This document shows, in pieces, positions 33,170 to 43,344 of a DNA stretch of 44,803 bases. The notes below the pieces were generated by a model that did not search any database, was not told where the DNA came from, and saw only the letters and a list, made by a program, of their open reading frames with translations. Source of the stretch: an uncultured Sphingomonas sp. (GTDB taxonomy: Bacteria; Pseudomonadota; Alphaproteobacteria; Sphingomonadales; Sphingomonadaceae); NCBI RefSeq assembly GCF_913062585.1, contig NZ_CAJXWX010000003.1:200438-245240 (forward strand). Direction: 5' to 3'. How positions within the stretch are numbered: position 1 is the stretch's first letter; the number at the start of each line of letters is the position of its first letter. Both the position numbers and the translations under genes were made by a program.

Positions 33170-33342
33170 CACGGACCGGCCCCTCCCGGCGCATACGCAC
33201 CGAGGCGGCCACATCATTTTCGTTCGCGCGATACGCTTTGTTCAGCCGCCGCGCGTTACACCCGCTTGATGCCGGGGCCCCGCGTCCCGACATTGGTCGA
33301 AACGAGGCGTCAGTCCATGGCGCTTCGGAAGGAGTATCTTAG

Positions 33343-35661
33343 ATGCCATCTTTCGCCCCCGCGCTCGAGACCACGCTTCACAAGGCGCTGGAAGCCGCGA
33401 CCGTGCGGCGCCACGAATATGCCACGCTGGAGCACCTGCTCCTCGCGCTGATCGACGACGAACATGCCTCCAAGGTCATGGAAGCGTGCCATGTCGACCT
33501 GGGCGAGCTGAAGGCGACGGTCGCCCAGTATCTCGACACCGAACTCGACGCGCTCAAGGTCGAGGCGGCGACCGACCCCTCGCCCACCAGCGGGTTCCAG
33601 CGCGTCGTGCAGCGCGCGATCCTGCACGTTCAGTCCTCGGGCCGCGACGAAGTGACCGGCGCGAACGTGCTGGTCGCGCTGTTCTCCGAACGCGAATCCT
33701 ACGCCGTCTATTTCCTGCAGCAGCAGGATATGAGCCGCCTGGATGCCGTCAGCTTCATCAGCCACGGCGTCGGCAAGGGGGGCGCGACCAGCGAATCGAC
33801 CCCGCCCAAGGGCGTCGAGGAGGAAAAGCCCGCCAAGCCCGCCGAAAAGGGCAAGGCCGAGAGCGCGCTGAAGCAGTTCACCGTCGACCTCAATGAAAAG
33901 GCGAAGGCGGGCAAGGTCGATCCGCTGATCGGGCGCGGGCCCGAGGTGGACCGCACCGTCCAGATCCTGTGCCGCCGGTCGAAGAACAACCCGCTCTATG
34001 TGGGCGATCCCGGCGTCGGCAAGACCGCCATCGCCGAAGGCCTGGCGCGCAAGATCATCGAGGGCAATGTGCCCGAGGTGCTGCTGAACGCCGTCATCTA
34101 CTCGCTCGACATGGGCGCCCTCTTGGCGGGCACCCGCTATCGCGGCGATTTCGAGGAGCGGCTGAAGGCGGTCGTCAACGAACTGGAGAAGCTGCCCCAC
34201 GCGGTCCTCTTCATCGACGAGATCCACACCGTCATCGGCGCGGGCGCGACCAGCGGCGGGGCGATGGATGCGTCGAACCTGCTCAAGCCCGCTCTGTCGG
34301 GCGGCACGATCCGCTGCATCGGCTCGACGACCTATAAGGAGTTCCGCAACCACTTCGAGAAGGACCGCGCCCTGCTGCGCCGGTTCCAGAAGATCGACGT
34401 GAACGAACCGACGATCGAGGACACGATCAAGATCCTGGCGGGCCTGCGCTCGGCCTTCGAGGATCACCACCAGGTCAAATACACCCCCGATGCGATCAAG
34501 TCGGCGGTGGAGCTGTCGGCGCGCTACATCAACGACCGCAAGTTGCCCGACAAGGCGATCGACGTGATCGACGAGGTCGGCGCGATGCAGATGCTGGTGC
34601 CGGTCAGCAAGCGCAAGAAGACGATCACGCCCAAGGAGATCGAGGCCGTGATCGCCACCATGGCGCGCATTCCGCCGAAGAGCGTGTCGACCGACGATCG
34701 CCAGCAGCTCGAAACGCTGGAGACCGATCTCAAGCGCGTCGTGTTCGGCCAGAATGCGGCGATCGAGAACCTGTCCTCGGCGATCAAGCTGAGCCGCGCA
34801 GGGCTTCGTGATCCCGACAAGCCGATCGGCAACTATCTGTTCACCGGCCCCACCGGCGTCGGCAAGACCGAGGTCGCGCGCCAGCTCGCGACGATCCTGG
34901 GCATTCCGCTCCAGCGGTTCGACATGTCCGAATATATGGAGCGTCACTCGGTCAGCCGCCTGATCGGTGCCCCTCCCGGCTATGTCGGCTATGACCAGGG
35001 TGGTCTGCTGACCGATGCGGTCGATCAGAATCCGCATTCGGTGCTGCTGCTCGACGAGATCGAGAAGGCGCATCCCGATCTGTTCAACATCCTGTTGCAG
35101 GTGATGGATAATGGGAAGCTGACCGATCACCACGGCAAGACGGTCGATTTCCGCAACACGATCATCATCATGACGACCAATGCGGGTGCCGCCGACATGG
35201 CACGCGAGACGGTCGGGTTCGGCAACCTCACCCGCGAGGGCGAGGATGAGCAGGCCGTGCAGAAGATGTTCACGCCGGAATTCCGCAACCGCCTGGATGC
35301 GATCGTGCCCTTCGGCTACCTGCCGCCCGAAGTCGTGGCGCGGGTGGTGGACAAGTTCATCCTCCAGCTCGAACTCCAGCTGGCCGACCGTCACGTCCAT
35401 ATCAGCCTGGACGAAGCGGCGAAGAGCTGGCTCACCGAAAAGGGCTATGACCGCCTGTACGGCGCGCGTCCGATGGGCCGCCTGATCCAGGAGAAGATCA
35501 AGCAGCCGCTCGCCGAGGAACTGCTGTTCGGCAAGCTGGTCCATGGCGGCGAGGTGACGGTGAAGATGAAGGACGGCGCGCTGTCCTTCGCGATCGAACC
35601 CGCCGCGCCCAAGAAGCCGAAGAAGAAGGGCGGCAAGCCCGCTTCGGTCGACGCGAACTGA
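33343..35661 (+). CDS. clpA: ATP-dependent Clp protease ATP-binding subunit ClpA
   Basis: 772 residues; ATG 33343 follows AAGGAG. An N-terminal Clp repeat domain (ALETTLHKALE...HEYATLEHLLLALI) precedes two AAA+ modules: GDPGVGKT with VLFIDEIHT, and GPTGVGKT with LLLDEIEKAH. It has the classic ClpA length and no middle coiled-coil domain of ClpB. It unfolds substrates and passes them to ClpP. The ClpP-binding loop lies in the second module. The adaptor gene clpS, often beside clpA, is not seen in this window. A strong terminator follows. Confidence 0.97.
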   Translation: MPSFAPALETTLHKALEAATVRRHEYATLEHLLLALIDDEHASKVMEACHVDLGELKATVAQYLDTELDALKVEAATDPSPTSGFQRVVQRAILHVQSSGRDEVTGANVLVALFSERESYAVYFLQQQDMSRLDAVSFISHGVGKGGATSESTPPKGVEEEKPAKPAEKGKAESALKQFTVDLNEKAKAGKVDPLIGRGPEVDRTVQILCRRSKNNPLYVGDPGVGKTAIAEGLARKIIEGNVPEVLLNAVIYSLDMGALLAGTRYRGDFEERLKAVVNELEKLPHAVLFIDEIHTVIGAGATSGGAMDASNLLKPALSGGTIRCIGSTTYKEFRNHFEKDRALLRRFQKIDVNEPTIEDTIKILAGLRSAFEDHHQVKYTPDAIKSAVELSARYINDRKLPDKAIDVIDEVGAMQMLVPVSKRKKTITPKEIEAVIATMARIPPKSVSTDDRQQLETLETDLKRVVFGQNAAIENLSSAIKLSRAGLRDPDKPIGNYLFTGPTGVGKTEVARQLATILGIPLQRFDMSEYMERHSVSRLIGAPPGYVGYDQGGLLTDAVDQNPHSVLLLDEIEKAHPDLFNILLQVMDNGKLTDHHGKTVDFRNTIIIMTTNAGAADMARETVGFGNLTREGEDEQAVQKMFTPEFRNRLDAIVPFGYLPPEVVARVVDKFILQLELQLADRHVHISLDEAAKSWLTEKGYDRLYGARPMGRLIQEKIKQPLAEELLFGKLVHGGEVTVKMKDGALSFAIEPAAPKKPKKKGGKPASVDAN

Positions 35662-35688
35662 TACGGATCATCCCATGATCCCATGACA

Positions 35689-35720
35689 GGGCCGGGTGGC
35701 GACACCCGGCCCATTTTTTT
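35689..35720 (+). terminator. intrinsic terminator of clpA
   Basis: GGGCCGGGTG-GCGA-CACCCGGCCC, with the arms at about 35689-35698 and 35703-35712, is followed by ATTTTTTT (35713-35720), 28 bases after the clpA stop. Textbook form. Confidence 0.95.
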
Positions 35721-35810
35721 GTCGACCAAAGCGCCGTTTGGGGCTCGACCCAACGTATGTTATGACGGCGTTAACCCAATTTTCGTCGTTTTCTAGGCAG
35801 ATGCGACGTC

Positions 35811-37658
35811 ATGAACGGCATCGGCCCGATCCGATTATGGGTGCTGGCCCTGGCACTGCTCGCGACCGTCTGGCCGTTCGCGGAGGCGCGCGCCCAGATC
35901 GGCCAGGCCGTGGCCACCTGTATCAAGCCGATACGCTCCGGCGACCGGGCGGCGGACCTGCTCAAGGAACCACAGCGCTTCGATTGCACGTCAGACCAGT
36001 CCTCCTATGGCAGAGGCGATTTCTGGGTCCTGTCGCAACCCCTGCCCCGGCTGGCCGGCGATCCGCGCGAACGGCTGAGCATCGGTTTCGCCAGCACCTG
36101 GCAGGATGCGACGGCGCTTCACATCCTGTATGGCGATGGCAGTATCCACCACATCGCCTTCACCAGCGCGACGACCTCGCCCTATCTGCTGCTGGGCGCG
36201 ATGATCGCGGTGCCGCTGCCGCGCACCGACGCCCGGCCGGTGCGCATCCTGTGGGAAGCCCATGGCGCGGCCAATCTGCGCGGAGTCGTTCGGGGCGCAC
36301 GACTGCAGCAACATGCCGAGGCGCTCGAGGTCGAGTCCGACCTCAGCCTGCTCTACGGTGCGATCATGGGCATGGTGATTGCGCTCGCCATCTACAATCT
36401 CGCGCTCTGGCCTGCGCTGCGCCAGCCGCTCCAGCCCGTCTATTGCCTGCTGCTGTTCTTCATCACCGGCTATGCGCTCTGTTCGTCGGGGTTGATCGGC
36501 CAGTGGCTGCCCTGGCTCGACAATAACGAGCGGCATCGCTGGAATGCGATCATGCTGGGCGGCGTCGCGCTGACCATCGTCGTCTTTGCACGGCATTTCT
36601 TCGAGCGGGAGGTGTTTCGCGGGTGGCTCGACCGGCTGGCGGTGATCGTCTTCGCGCTGATCGCCATACCCAACATCGCCTTCGCGCTGCTCGCACCGAT
36701 CTGGATTCGTCCACTGGATGCGGCGGTCGTGGCGGGGTTCGCGGTGCTGCTTGTGTTCCTGATCGCGGTGTTCGTCCAGGCGTGGCGGCGGCGGAGCAAT
36801 TTCGCCTGGGCCTTCGCGATCGGCTGGGGCACGCCGATCGTGCTCGCCATGCTGCGCGTGCTGAACGCTGCGCACCTGATCCCCTGGCATCCCTGGATCG
36901 ACCAGTCGACAGTGCTGTCGATGGGCGCCGAGGCGCTGATCGCCAGCCTGGGCGTCGCATATCGCATCTATTTGCTCAGCCGCGAGCGCGACCTGGCGCG
37001 CGCCGACGAGCGTGTCGCGCGTCGCCTGGCCGACACCGATCCGCTGACCGGGCTGTATAACCGTCGCGCCTTCATGGATCAGGCGATCGGTCGGGCCGGT
37101 GCGCAAACGCTGATCCTGGCGGACATCGACCATTTCAAGCGGATCAACGACACGCTGGGCCATGACGGCGGCGACGAGGTGCTTCGTATCTTTGCCCAGA
37201 CCCTGACCGGCGCGGTCGCCCCCGACCTGCTGGTTGCCCGGATCGGCGGCGAGGAGTTCGCCTTGCTCGTCGATGCGCAGCGCGCCCCCGATACCGAGGC
37301 CTTGCTCACGCGCCTGCGCGCCGCAACCTATCCATCGGGACTGAAGGTCACCGCCAGCCTGGGCCTGTGCACCGGGCCGATGCAGGACGAATCGGACTGG
37401 CGCCGTCTGTATCGCGAAGCCGACCAGGCGCTGTTCGCCGCAAAAGACGGCGGCCGTGACCGCGCCTGCTGGGGCGTGGCGATCGACATGCCGCCGCTGA
37501 CCGCCCCGCTCTTGCCCCCTTCCCGCGCCAAGCGTACCATAAGCGGGGGGAGAAAAGCTTTTGCGCGAACGGCGGATCATGACGGCGGGACTGGTGCTGG
37601 CCCTGATCGCCCTCGCCTATCGCCATCCGACGGCCGACATCCGCCTGATCACCCATGA
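35811..37658 (+). CDS. membrane diguanylate cyclase (7TM-type sensor, GGDEF)
   Basis: 615 residues. After a signal-like start (VLALALLATVWPFAEARAQ), a periplasmic domain of about 150 residues resembles the 7TMR-DISM extracellular module. Several membrane helices follow (about residues 183-375), then a GGDEF domain with TDPLTGLYNRRAF and an intact active site RIGGEEF, which implies cyclase activity. The last 60 residues are low-complexity (PPSRAKRTISGGRKAF) and overlap the next small gene in another frame, so the true end may be a late extension. It makes c-di-GMP in response to an external cue. Confidence 0.9.
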   Translation: MNGIGPIRLWVLALALLATVWPFAEARAQIGQAVATCIKPIRSGDRAADLLKEPQRFDCTSDQSSYGRGDFWVLSQPLPRLAGDPRERLSIGFASTWQDATALHILYGDGSIHHIAFTSATTSPYLLLGAMIAVPLPRTDARPVRILWEAHGAANLRGVVRGARLQQHAEALEVESDLSLLYGAIMGMVIALAIYNLALWPALRQPLQPVYCLLLFFITGYALCSSGLIGQWLPWLDNNERHRWNAIMLGGVALTIVVFARHFFEREVFRGWLDRLAVIVFALIAIPNIAFALLAPIWIRPLDAAVVAGFAVLLVFLIAVFVQAWRRRSNFAWAFAIGWGTPIVLAMLRVLNAAHLIPWHPWIDQSTVLSMGAEALIASLGVAYRIYLLSRERDLARADERVARRLADTDPLTGLYNRRAFMDQAIGRAGAQTLILADIDHFKRINDTLGHDGGDEVLRIFAQTLTGAVAPDLLVARIGGEEFALLVDAQRAPDTEALLTRLRAATYPSGLKVTASLGLCTGPMQDESDWRRLYREADQALFAAKDGGRDRACWGVAIDMPPLTAPLLPPSRAKRTISGGRKAFARTADHDGGTGAGPDRPRLSPSDGRHPPDHP

Positions 37659-37758
37659 CCTGACCGATCGCTCGCCCCACCGCGTGCAGGCCGCGATCGA
37701 CCTGGGCGTGTTCGGCGTCTCGTTTCTCTACACCTGGACGGTGAACCGGCTTCGGTAA
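37579..37758 (+). CDS. small membrane protein
   Basis: 59 residues from ATG 37579 (MTAGLVLALIALAYRHPTA...). Two short hydrophobic parts (AGLVLALIALAY and VFGVSFLYTW) flank a polar loop. It overlaps the end of the cyclase gene in another frame by about 80 bases. Upstream CGGCGG is a weak ribosome site. It lies just before xseB and might be co-transcribed. Evidence is coding-like composition only. Confidence 0.5.
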   Translation: MTAGLVLALIALAYRHPTADIRLITHDLTDRSPHRVQAAIDLGVFGVSFLYTWTVNRLR

Positions 37759-37805
37759 GCGCGACGCTGCTTGCGCGGGTCGCGGGCCTGCCCCATAGCG
37801 GCGTC

Positions 37806-38045
37806 ATGGATACGCCCATCGAAGAACTGACGTTCGAGGACGCCCTCAAGGAACTGGAGAGGATCGTCGGCCGACTGGAAAGCGGCGAAGCGACGCTCGA
37901 CGAATCGATCCGCCTCTATGAGCGCGGCGATCGTCTGCGCCAGCGCTGCGCCGAACGGCTCGACGCGGCCCAGGCCCGGATCGAGGCGATCCGCCTGGAT
38001 GCCGAGGGCAAGGCCGCCGGCACCCGCCCGTTCCAGGCAGGTTGA
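37806..38045 (+). CDS. xseB: exodeoxyribonuclease VII small subunit
   Basis: 79 residues of the right size, with the family helix pattern LTFEDALKELERIVGRLESGEATLDESIRLYERGDRLRQRCAERLDAAQARIE (ends given: LTFEDALKEL to DAAQARIE). XseB binds several copies to XseA to give the single-strand-specific exonuclease VII. Its stop is 3 bases before the GTG of ispA, an arrangement found in many bacteria. Confidence 0.95.
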   Translation: MDTPIEELTFEDALKELERIVGRLESGEATLDESIRLYERGDRLRQRCAERLDAAQARIEAIRLDAEGKAAGTRPFQAG

Positions 38046-38048
38046 GGC

Positions 38049-38948
38049 GTGACGCTCACCGCCACGAACCTGGGCGATGCCCTGTCGGAAGTCGCCGAGG
38101 ATATCGACGCACGCTTTGCCGAGCTGCTCGCCGATCCGGGCGATCCGCGCGCCTCGCTCTATGCCGCCATGCGCCATGCCGCGATCGGCGGCGGCAAGCG
38201 GCTGCGCCCGCTGCTCGTCTTCGCCACCGCGCATCTGTTCGCGGTCGACCGTGATTGCGCAGGCTGGGTCGCGACCGCATTGGAGGCGATCCACGTCTAT
38301 TCGCTGATCCATGACGATCTGCCCGCGATGGACGATGACGATATGCGGCGCGGCAAACCGACCGTGCACAAGGCGTTCGACGAGGCGACCGCGATCCTGG
38401 CGGGCGACTGCCTGCACGCACTGGCCTTCGAGATCCTGGCGGATCCGGCGACCCATCCCGATCCGTTCGTGCGGTCCGAACTGATCCTCGACCTCGCCCG
38501 CGCATCCGGCCCCAGCGGCATGGCGGGCGGACAACAGATGGACCTGGAGGCCGAGCGGCAGGTCTTCGACCTCGCCACCGTCACCCGGCTTCAGCAGATG
38601 AAGACCGGCGCGCTGATCTGCGCCGCGGTCGAGGCGGGCGCGATCCTGGGCCGCGTGGCGCCCGAGGGGCGCACGCACCTGCGCGGCTATGCGCATGACT
38701 TGGGGCTCGCCTTCCAGATCGCCGACGACCTGCTCGATGCCGAAGGCGACGAGGCGGCGGCAGGCAAGAAGCTGCGCAAGGATCAGGATGCGGGCAAGGC
38801 GACCTTCCTCAGCCTGCTCGGCGTCGAACGCGCGAGAGAGCAGTGCCGGATGCTGGTCGCCCAGGCGATAGAGCACTTACGCGATTACGGCCCCGAGGCG
38901 GACCTGCTCCGCGCCATCGCCGCTTATGTGGTGGAGCGTGACCGATGA
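38049..38948 (+). CDS. ispA: polyprenyl (farnesyl) diphosphate synthase
   Basis: 299 residues from GTG 38049. Both Asp-rich motifs are present: DDLPAMDDDDMRRGKPT and the second DDLLD in AFQIADDLLD. GGGKRLRPLL is the substrate-binding Lys/Arg motif. It condenses isopentenyl diphosphate with dimethylallyl and geranyl diphosphate. Pairing with xseB supports IspA, although chain length cannot be read exactly. Its TGA overlaps the ATG of coaD by 4 bases. Confidence 0.93.
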   Translation: MTLTATNLGDALSEVAEDIDARFAELLADPGDPRASLYAAMRHAAIGGGKRLRPLLVFATAHLFAVDRDCAGWVATALEAIHVYSLIHDDLPAMDDDDMRRGKPTVHKAFDEATAILAGDCLHALAFEILADPATHPDPFVRSELILDLARASGPSGMAGGQQMDLEAERQVFDLATVTRLQQMKTGALICAAVEAGAILGRVAPEGRTHLRGYAHDLGLAFQIADDLLDAEGDEAAAGKKLRKDQDAGKATFLSLLGVERAREQCRMLVAQAIEHLRDYGPEADLLRAIAAYVVERDR

Positions 38949-39448
38949 CCCGGATCGGCGTCTATCCCGGCACCTTCGACCCTGTGACCTTGGGTCATAT
39001 GGACATCATCCGGCGCGGCGCGAAGCTGGTCGACCGGCTGGTGATCGGCGTCACCACCAACCCGTCCAAGTCGCCCATGTTCACGCTGGGCGAACGGATG
39101 GAGATGGTCCGGCGCGAAGTGGCGGACGTGGCTGGCGAGATTCATGTCGTCGCCTTCGATTCGCTGCTGATGGACTTTGCCGAGCGCGAAGGGGCGAAGG
39201 TCATCGTCCGGGGTCTGCGCGCGGTCGCCGACTTTGAATATGAATATCAGATGGCGGGCATGAACCAGCAGATCAATCCGCGGGTCGAGACCGTCTTCCT
39301 GATGGCCGATGTCGCGCTGCAGCCGATCGCCAGCCGTTTGGTCAAGGAAATCGCGATCTATGGCGGCAACATCGCCAAGTTCGTGACGCCTGCGGTCTGC
39401 GCCGATGTCGTCGAACGGGTCGAGAAGATCGGGCGGAAGGGGTCCTGA
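38945..39448 (+). CDS. coaD: phosphopantetheine adenylyltransferase
   Basis: 167 residues, the usual CoaD length. The nucleotidyltransferase motif TGTFDP... is VYPGTFDPVTLGHMDII here, with the Lys in VTTNPSKSPMF and later RGLRAVADFEYEYQM and the signature ISSR-like IASRLVKEIA. It makes dephospho-CoA from phosphopantetheine and ATP, the fourth step of CoA synthesis. It overlaps ispA by 4 bases. Confidence 0.96.
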   Translation: MTRIGVYPGTFDPVTLGHMDIIRRGAKLVDRLVIGVTTNPSKSPMFTLGERMEMVRREVADVAGEIHVVAFDSLLMDFAEREGAKVIVRGLRAVADFEYEYQMAGMNQQINPRVETVFLMADVALQPIASRLVKEIAIYGGNIAKFVTPAVCADVVERVEKIGRKGS

Positions 39449-39453
39449 CCTTA

Positions 39454-39573
39454 TTCCTCCCCTGCAAGGGGAGGGGGACCATCCGCAGGATGGTGGAGGG
39501 GTGTCCCCCTATCGAGAGCGGGACACCCCTCCGTCAGGGCTTGGCCCTGCCACCTCCCCTTGCAGGGGAGGAA
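39454..39573. repeat. second sphingomonad-type palindromic intergenic repeat
   Basis: About 120 bases: TTCCTCCCCTGCAAGGGGAGG at the left and CCTCCCCTTGCAGGGGAGGAA at the right, with CATCCGCAGGATGG and CAGGGCTTGGCCCTG hairpins and an inner pair GTGTCCC.../GGGACAC. It follows coaD directly and precedes the cyclophilin gene. A long RNA hairpin could act as a transcription end or processing site. Different in inner sequence from the repeat at 29653. Confidence 0.8.
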
Positions 39574-39654
39574 AAAAGAGGCGCGAAGGTTCAGATTGGC
39601 GCAAGGGGCGATTTGCTCTACAGCCTCCCCCATTCCTTCCCTTGTCGTAGAGAT

Positions 39655-40440
39655 ATGATGCGCGTTTTCGCCGCTCTTGCCATGATGATGGCCTGCCTGG
39701 TCGCCGTTCCGGCACAGGCGCAGAAACAGTCCCAGAATCCGCCCAAGTTCAGCTCGCCCGCCAAGGCCGCGCAGGTGCTGGAGGACAATGTCACCGGGCG
39801 CACCACCCCGCCGCCGGTGACCGACAAGGAAAATCTCTGGCTGCTCGACCTGTCGACCGGCGGCCGGGTGACCATCTGGCTGCGCCCCGACGTCGCGCCC
39901 AAGATGGTCGAGCGGATCAAGACGCTGACCCGCCAGCATTTCTATGACGGCCTGACCTTTCACCGCGTGATCGACGGCTTCATGGCGCAGGGCGGCGATC
40001 CCAAGGGCGACGGGACCGGCGGATCGTCGCTGCCCAACGTGCCGGCCGAGTTCAACTATCTGCCGCATGTTCGCGGGTCGGTTGCCGCCGCGCGAGCCGA
40101 CGATCCGAACAGCGCGAACAGCCAGTTCTATATCGTCTTCCAGCCGCGTTTCGCGCTCGACAAGAAGTATACGGTGTTCGGCCGGGTGATCGACGGCATG
40201 CAATATGTCGATGCGATCGAACGCGGCGAGCCGCCCGCGAATCCGAGCCGGATCATCCATGCCTATGTCGCGGCGGACAATCCCCCGGCCTATGTGCCGA
40301 TGGCCCCGGCGCCCACCCCCAATCTGGGTGCGCCGGTGACCCTGCCGGGCGCGACCCTGAAGCCCGTCACCATCACCCCAGCGCGCCGCCCGGCCCCCAA
40401 GGCGGCTCCGGCCAAGAAGGCGGCGACGGCCACCAAGTGA
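39655..40440 (+). CDS. secreted cyclophilin-type peptidyl-prolyl isomerase
   Basis: 261 residues from ATG 39655 with a signal peptide ([23 protein letters not shown]). The cyclophilin core is clear: [36 protein letters not shown] and [11 protein letters not shown]. The C-terminal tail is Pro/Ala/Lys-rich ([18 protein letters not shown]). It isomerises X-Pro bonds in proteins that fold in the periplasm. Stop TGA overlaps the GTG of queA. Confidence 0.93.
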   Translation: MMRVFAALAMMMACLVAVPAQAQKQSQNPPKFSSPAKAAQVLEDNVTGRTTPPPVTDKENLWLLDLSTGGRVTIWLRPDVAPKMVERIKTLTRQHFYDGLTFHRVIDGFMAQGGDPKGDGTGGSSLPNVPAEFNYLPHVRGSVAAARADDPNSANSQFYIVFQPRFALDKKYTVFGRVIDGMQYVDAIERGEPPANPSRIIHAYVAADNPPAYVPMAPAPTPNLGAPVTLPGATLKPVTITPARRPAPKAAPAKKAATATK

Positions 40441-41474
40441 ACGTAGATCTGTTCGACTTCGCGCTGCCGCCCGAGCGGATCGCGCTATACCCGGCATCCC
40501 CGCGCGATTCGGCGCGGATGCTGGTCCTGGACGGCAACGCCACCCGTGACGAACGGGTGAGCGACCTGCCCACGGCGCTGCGCCCCGGCGACCTGCTGGT
40601 CTTCAACGATACCCGCGTCATCCCCGCCCAGCTGGAAGGCGTGCGGGGCGAGGCGCGGGTCGGCGCGACGCTGCACAAGCGAGAGGGCACGCGTCGCTGG
40701 CGTGCCTTCATCCGCAACGCCAAGCGCCTGCGCGACGGCGACGTGATCGACTTCGGCGCCGGCGTCAGCGCGACCGCGCGCGACCGGGCCGAGGATGGCA
40801 GCTTCGCGCTCGACTTCGCCGGCGACGAGCCGGTCGAACTGCTGCTGGAGCGGGCGGGCACCATGCCCCTGCCCCCCTATATCGCGCAGAAGCGGGGCGT
40901 GACCGAGAAGGACGCCGACGACTATCAGACGATGTTCGCCAACGAGCCTGGCGCGGTCGCGGCCCCCACGGCGGCGTTGCACTTCACGCCCGGCCTGCTG
41001 GACTCGCTGGCGGCGGCGGGGATCGAACATGCCACGCTGACCCTGCATGTCGGCGCGGGCACCTTCCTGCCGGTCAAGGCGGACGATACCGTCGATCACA
41101 AAATGCACGCCGAATGGGGTCGCATCGACGCCGCCACCGCCGACCGGCTGAACGCCGTCAAGGCACGCGGCGGCCGGGTGATCGCGGTCGGCACCACCTC
41201 GCTGCGGCTGATCGAGAGCGCGGCTGGAGAGGACGGCGTGATCCGTCCGTTCGAGGGCGACACGGCCATCTTCATCACGCCCGGCTATCGCTTTCGCGGG
41301 ATCGACGGGCTGATGACCAATTTCCACCTGCCGCGCTCGACCCTGTTCATGCTGGTTTCGGCTTTGATGGGCCTGGAGCGGATGCAGGCGGCCTATGCCC
41401 ATGCAATCGCGCAAGAATATCGCTTCTACAGCTATGGCGACGCCTCGCTGTTGCTGCCTGGGCCACGCGCATGA
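40437..41474 (+). CDS. queA: S-adenosylmethionine:tRNA ribosyltransferase-isomerase
   Basis: 345 residues, GTG start at 40437. Family features: [74 protein letters not shown] and the C-terminal [22 protein letters not shown]. It converts preQ1 at tRNA position 34 to epoxyqueuosine, the step after the Tgt reaction. The next two genes overlap it and each other, with tgt two genes on, so the queuosine pair shares an operon. Confidence 0.97.
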   Translation: MNVDLFDFALPPERIALYPASPRDSARMLVLDGNATRDERVSDLPTALRPGDLLVFNDTRVIPAQLEGVRGEARVGATLHKREGTRRWRAFIRNAKRLRDGDVIDFGAGVSATARDRAEDGSFALDFAGDEPVELLLERAGTMPLPPYIAQKRGVTEKDADDYQTMFANEPGAVAAPTAALHFTPGLLDSLAAAGIEHATLTLHVGAGTFLPVKADDTVDHKMHAEWGRIDAATADRLNAVKARGGRVIAVGTTSLRLIESAAGEDGVIRPFEGDTAIFITPGYRFRGIDGLMTNFHLPRSTLFMLVSALMGLERMQAAYAHAIAQEYRFYSYGDASLLLPGPRA

Positions 41475-41965
41475 TCCTGCTGGCGCTGCTGCTGCAGGCG
41501 GCGACGCCGGGCACCAACGAGACGGTGACCGTCACCGCCCGTCCCAAGCCATTCGCGCAGACGCCGGCCACCATGGTGGTCGAGCCGGTCGCGATGATGA
41601 TCGCGGCCTTCGACGCGGACGGCGACGGCAAGACCACCCGCGAGGAGATGGAGGCCGGGGTCAAGCGATCCTACGACCTGATCGACGTGAACCATCAGGG
41701 CTCGATCGGCTATCTCCAGTTCGCCGACTGGGCGGAGCGCTGGCTGGGCGACCGCAACGCGCTGCCCAGTCCGTTCGACGTCGACAAGGGCAGCGACAAC
41801 CGCATCACCCTGGCCGAGTTGCAGGCGCATTTCTCGCGCCTGTTCTCGCGCTTCGACCGCGATCATGACGGCGCGATCAGCCGGCCTGAGGCGCTGACCA
41901 TCCGCACCATTCCCGCCGACGCCAATGGCCCTACCGGCCCGCTCGCGCCCCGAGACAGAAAATAA
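41471..41965 (+). CDS. EF-hand calcium-binding protein
   Basis: 164 residues from ATG 41471, overlapping the queA stop by 4 bases. Two canonical EF-hand loops, [12 protein letters not shown] and [12 protein letters not shown], and two weaker ones ([26 protein letters not shown]). The hydrophobic N-terminus ([13 protein letters not shown]) may be a signal peptide. It lies between queA and tgt and overlaps tgt by one base (TAATG). Its role among the queuosine genes is not known to me; it may be there by operon chance. Confidence 0.85.
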   Translation: MILLALLLQAATPGTNETVTVTARPKPFAQTPATMVVEPVAMMIAAFDADGDGKTTREEMEAGVKRSYDLIDVNHQGSIGYLQFADWAERWLGDRNALPSPFDVDKGSDNRITLAELQAHFSRLFSRFDRDHDGAISRPEALTIRTIPADANGPTGPLAPRDRK

Positions 41966-43095
41966 TGACCGCCCGCTTTTCCTTCGCCATCCACGCCACC
42001 GACGGCCGCGCCCGTACCGGCACCATCACCATGAAGCGCGGCGAAATCCGCACGCCCGCCTTCATGCCCGTCGGCACCGCCGCCACCGTCAAGGCGATGA
42101 AGCCCGGCGATGTGCGCGCCAGCGGGGCAGACATCATCCTGGGCAACACCTATCACCTGATGCTGCGTCCCGGCGCGGAGCGGGTGAACCGGCTGGGCGG
42201 GCTGCACGGCTTCATGGGCTGGGACCGGCCGATCCTGACCGACTCGGGTGGCTATCAGGTGATGAGCCTGGCCGAGCTGACCAAGCGGTCCGAGGACGGC
42301 GTGGCGTTCAAGAGCCATCTCGACGGCACCCGCCACCTGCTCAGCCCCGAACGCTCGATCGAGATTCAGCGGCTGCTCGGCTCCAACATCGTCATGGCGT
42401 TCGACGAGCTGGTCCCGACCACCTCGACCCGCGAGGTACAGGCAAGCGCGATGGAACGCTCGATGCGCTGGGCCAAGCGCAGCCGCGACGCCTTCGACGC
42501 AGGGGGTCAACATGCCGAGGATAATGCGATTTTCGGCATCCAGCAGGGTGCGCTGGACGAAGGGTTCCGCAAATCGTCCGCCGACGCGCTGATCGACATC
42601 GGCTTCGACGGTTATGCGATCGGCGGCCTGGCGGTCGGCGAGGGGCAGGAGGCGATGTTCGGTTGCCTCGATTTCGCGCCGGGCCAGCTTCCCGCCAGCA
42701 AGCCACGCTATCTGATGGGTGTGGGCAAGCCGACCGATATCGTGGGTGCCGTGGAGCGCGGGGTCGACATGTTCGACTGCGTGCTGCCGACGCGTTCGGG
42801 CCGGACGGGACAGGCCTTTACGCGGCAGGGTCCGATCAACATCCGCAATGCGCGCTTCGCCGAGGATCAGGGTCCGCTCGACCCCGCCTGTGGTTGTCCG
42901 GTGTGTTCGACCTGGAGCCGCGCCTATCTCCACCACCTGGTCCGCGCGGGCGAAATCCTGGGTGCGATGCTGATGACCGAGCATAATATCTGGTTCTATC
43001 AGCAGATGATGGCCGATCTGCGCGCCGCGATTTCCGAAGGCCGCCTCACGGCCTTTGCGGACGACTTGCGGGCGCGCTACGCTGCGGGACAGTAG
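41965..43095 (+). CDS. tgt: queuine tRNA-guanine transglycosylase
   Basis: 376 residues. ATG 41965 overlaps the preceding stop. The nucleophile and substrate residues are present: [10 protein letters not shown], the catalytic Asp region [16 protein letters not shown], and the [10 protein letters not shown] motif. The zinc site C-G-C-x-V-C ([11 protein letters not shown]) with the later His in the same fold is intact. It replaces guanine-34 with preQ1 in tRNAs for Asp, Asn, His and Tyr. Confidence 0.97.
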   Translation: MTARFSFAIHATDGRARTGTITMKRGEIRTPAFMPVGTAATVKAMKPGDVRASGADIILGNTYHLMLRPGAERVNRLGGLHGFMGWDRPILTDSGGYQVMSLAELTKRSEDGVAFKSHLDGTRHLLSPERSIEIQRLLGSNIVMAFDELVPTTSTREVQASAMERSMRWAKRSRDAFDAGGQHAEDNAIFGIQQGALDEGFRKSSADALIDIGFDGYAIGGLAVGEGQEAMFGCLDFAPGQLPASKPRYLMGVGKPTDIVGAVERGVDMFDCVLPTRSGRTGQAFTRQGPINIRNARFAEDQGPLDPACGCPVCSTWSRAYLHHLVRAGEILGAMLMTEHNIWFYQQMMADLRAAISEGRLTAFADDLRARYAAGQ

Positions 43096-43105
43096 GAGAG
43101 TAACC

Positions 43106-43318
43106 ATGACCGATCACGCCGAAGACACCCCCAACGAAATCCTGGCCGCCGCCAAGGAAGCCAAGGATCACGCCGTCGCCGCCGCCGAAGCGACCGCAGA
43201 GTCCATCAAGGACAAGACGCGCAATTGGCCGCTGGGCAAGATCGGGCTGGGCGTCGGCATCGGTTCGGCCGCGATCGCCGCCGCCGTGATGTACGGCACG
43301 CGCAACAAGTCCAAGTAA
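43106..43318 (+). CDS. small helical membrane-associated protein
   Basis: 70 residues from ATG 43106 (TAGGAGAG upstream). Ala/Glu/Lys-rich helical start (LAAAKEAKDHAVAAAEATAESIKD), then a short hydrophobic segment (IGLGVGIGSAAIAAAVMY) and a basic end (RNKSK). Likely a small inner-membrane-associated protein. No family name is certain. Confidence 0.75.
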   Translation: MTDHAEDTPNEILAAAKEAKDHAVAAAEATAESIKDKTRNWPLGKIGLGVGIGSAAIAAAVMYGTRNKSK

Positions 43319-43344
43319 TCCGCACTTCATAAAGAGGGTCTTCA

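Noticed and set aside
33310..35544. A 744-codon open frame antisense to clpA
   Set aside because: It mirrors clpA with Arg/Asp/Gly-rich low-complexity sequence, has no domain and follows from high GC; clpA itself is certain.
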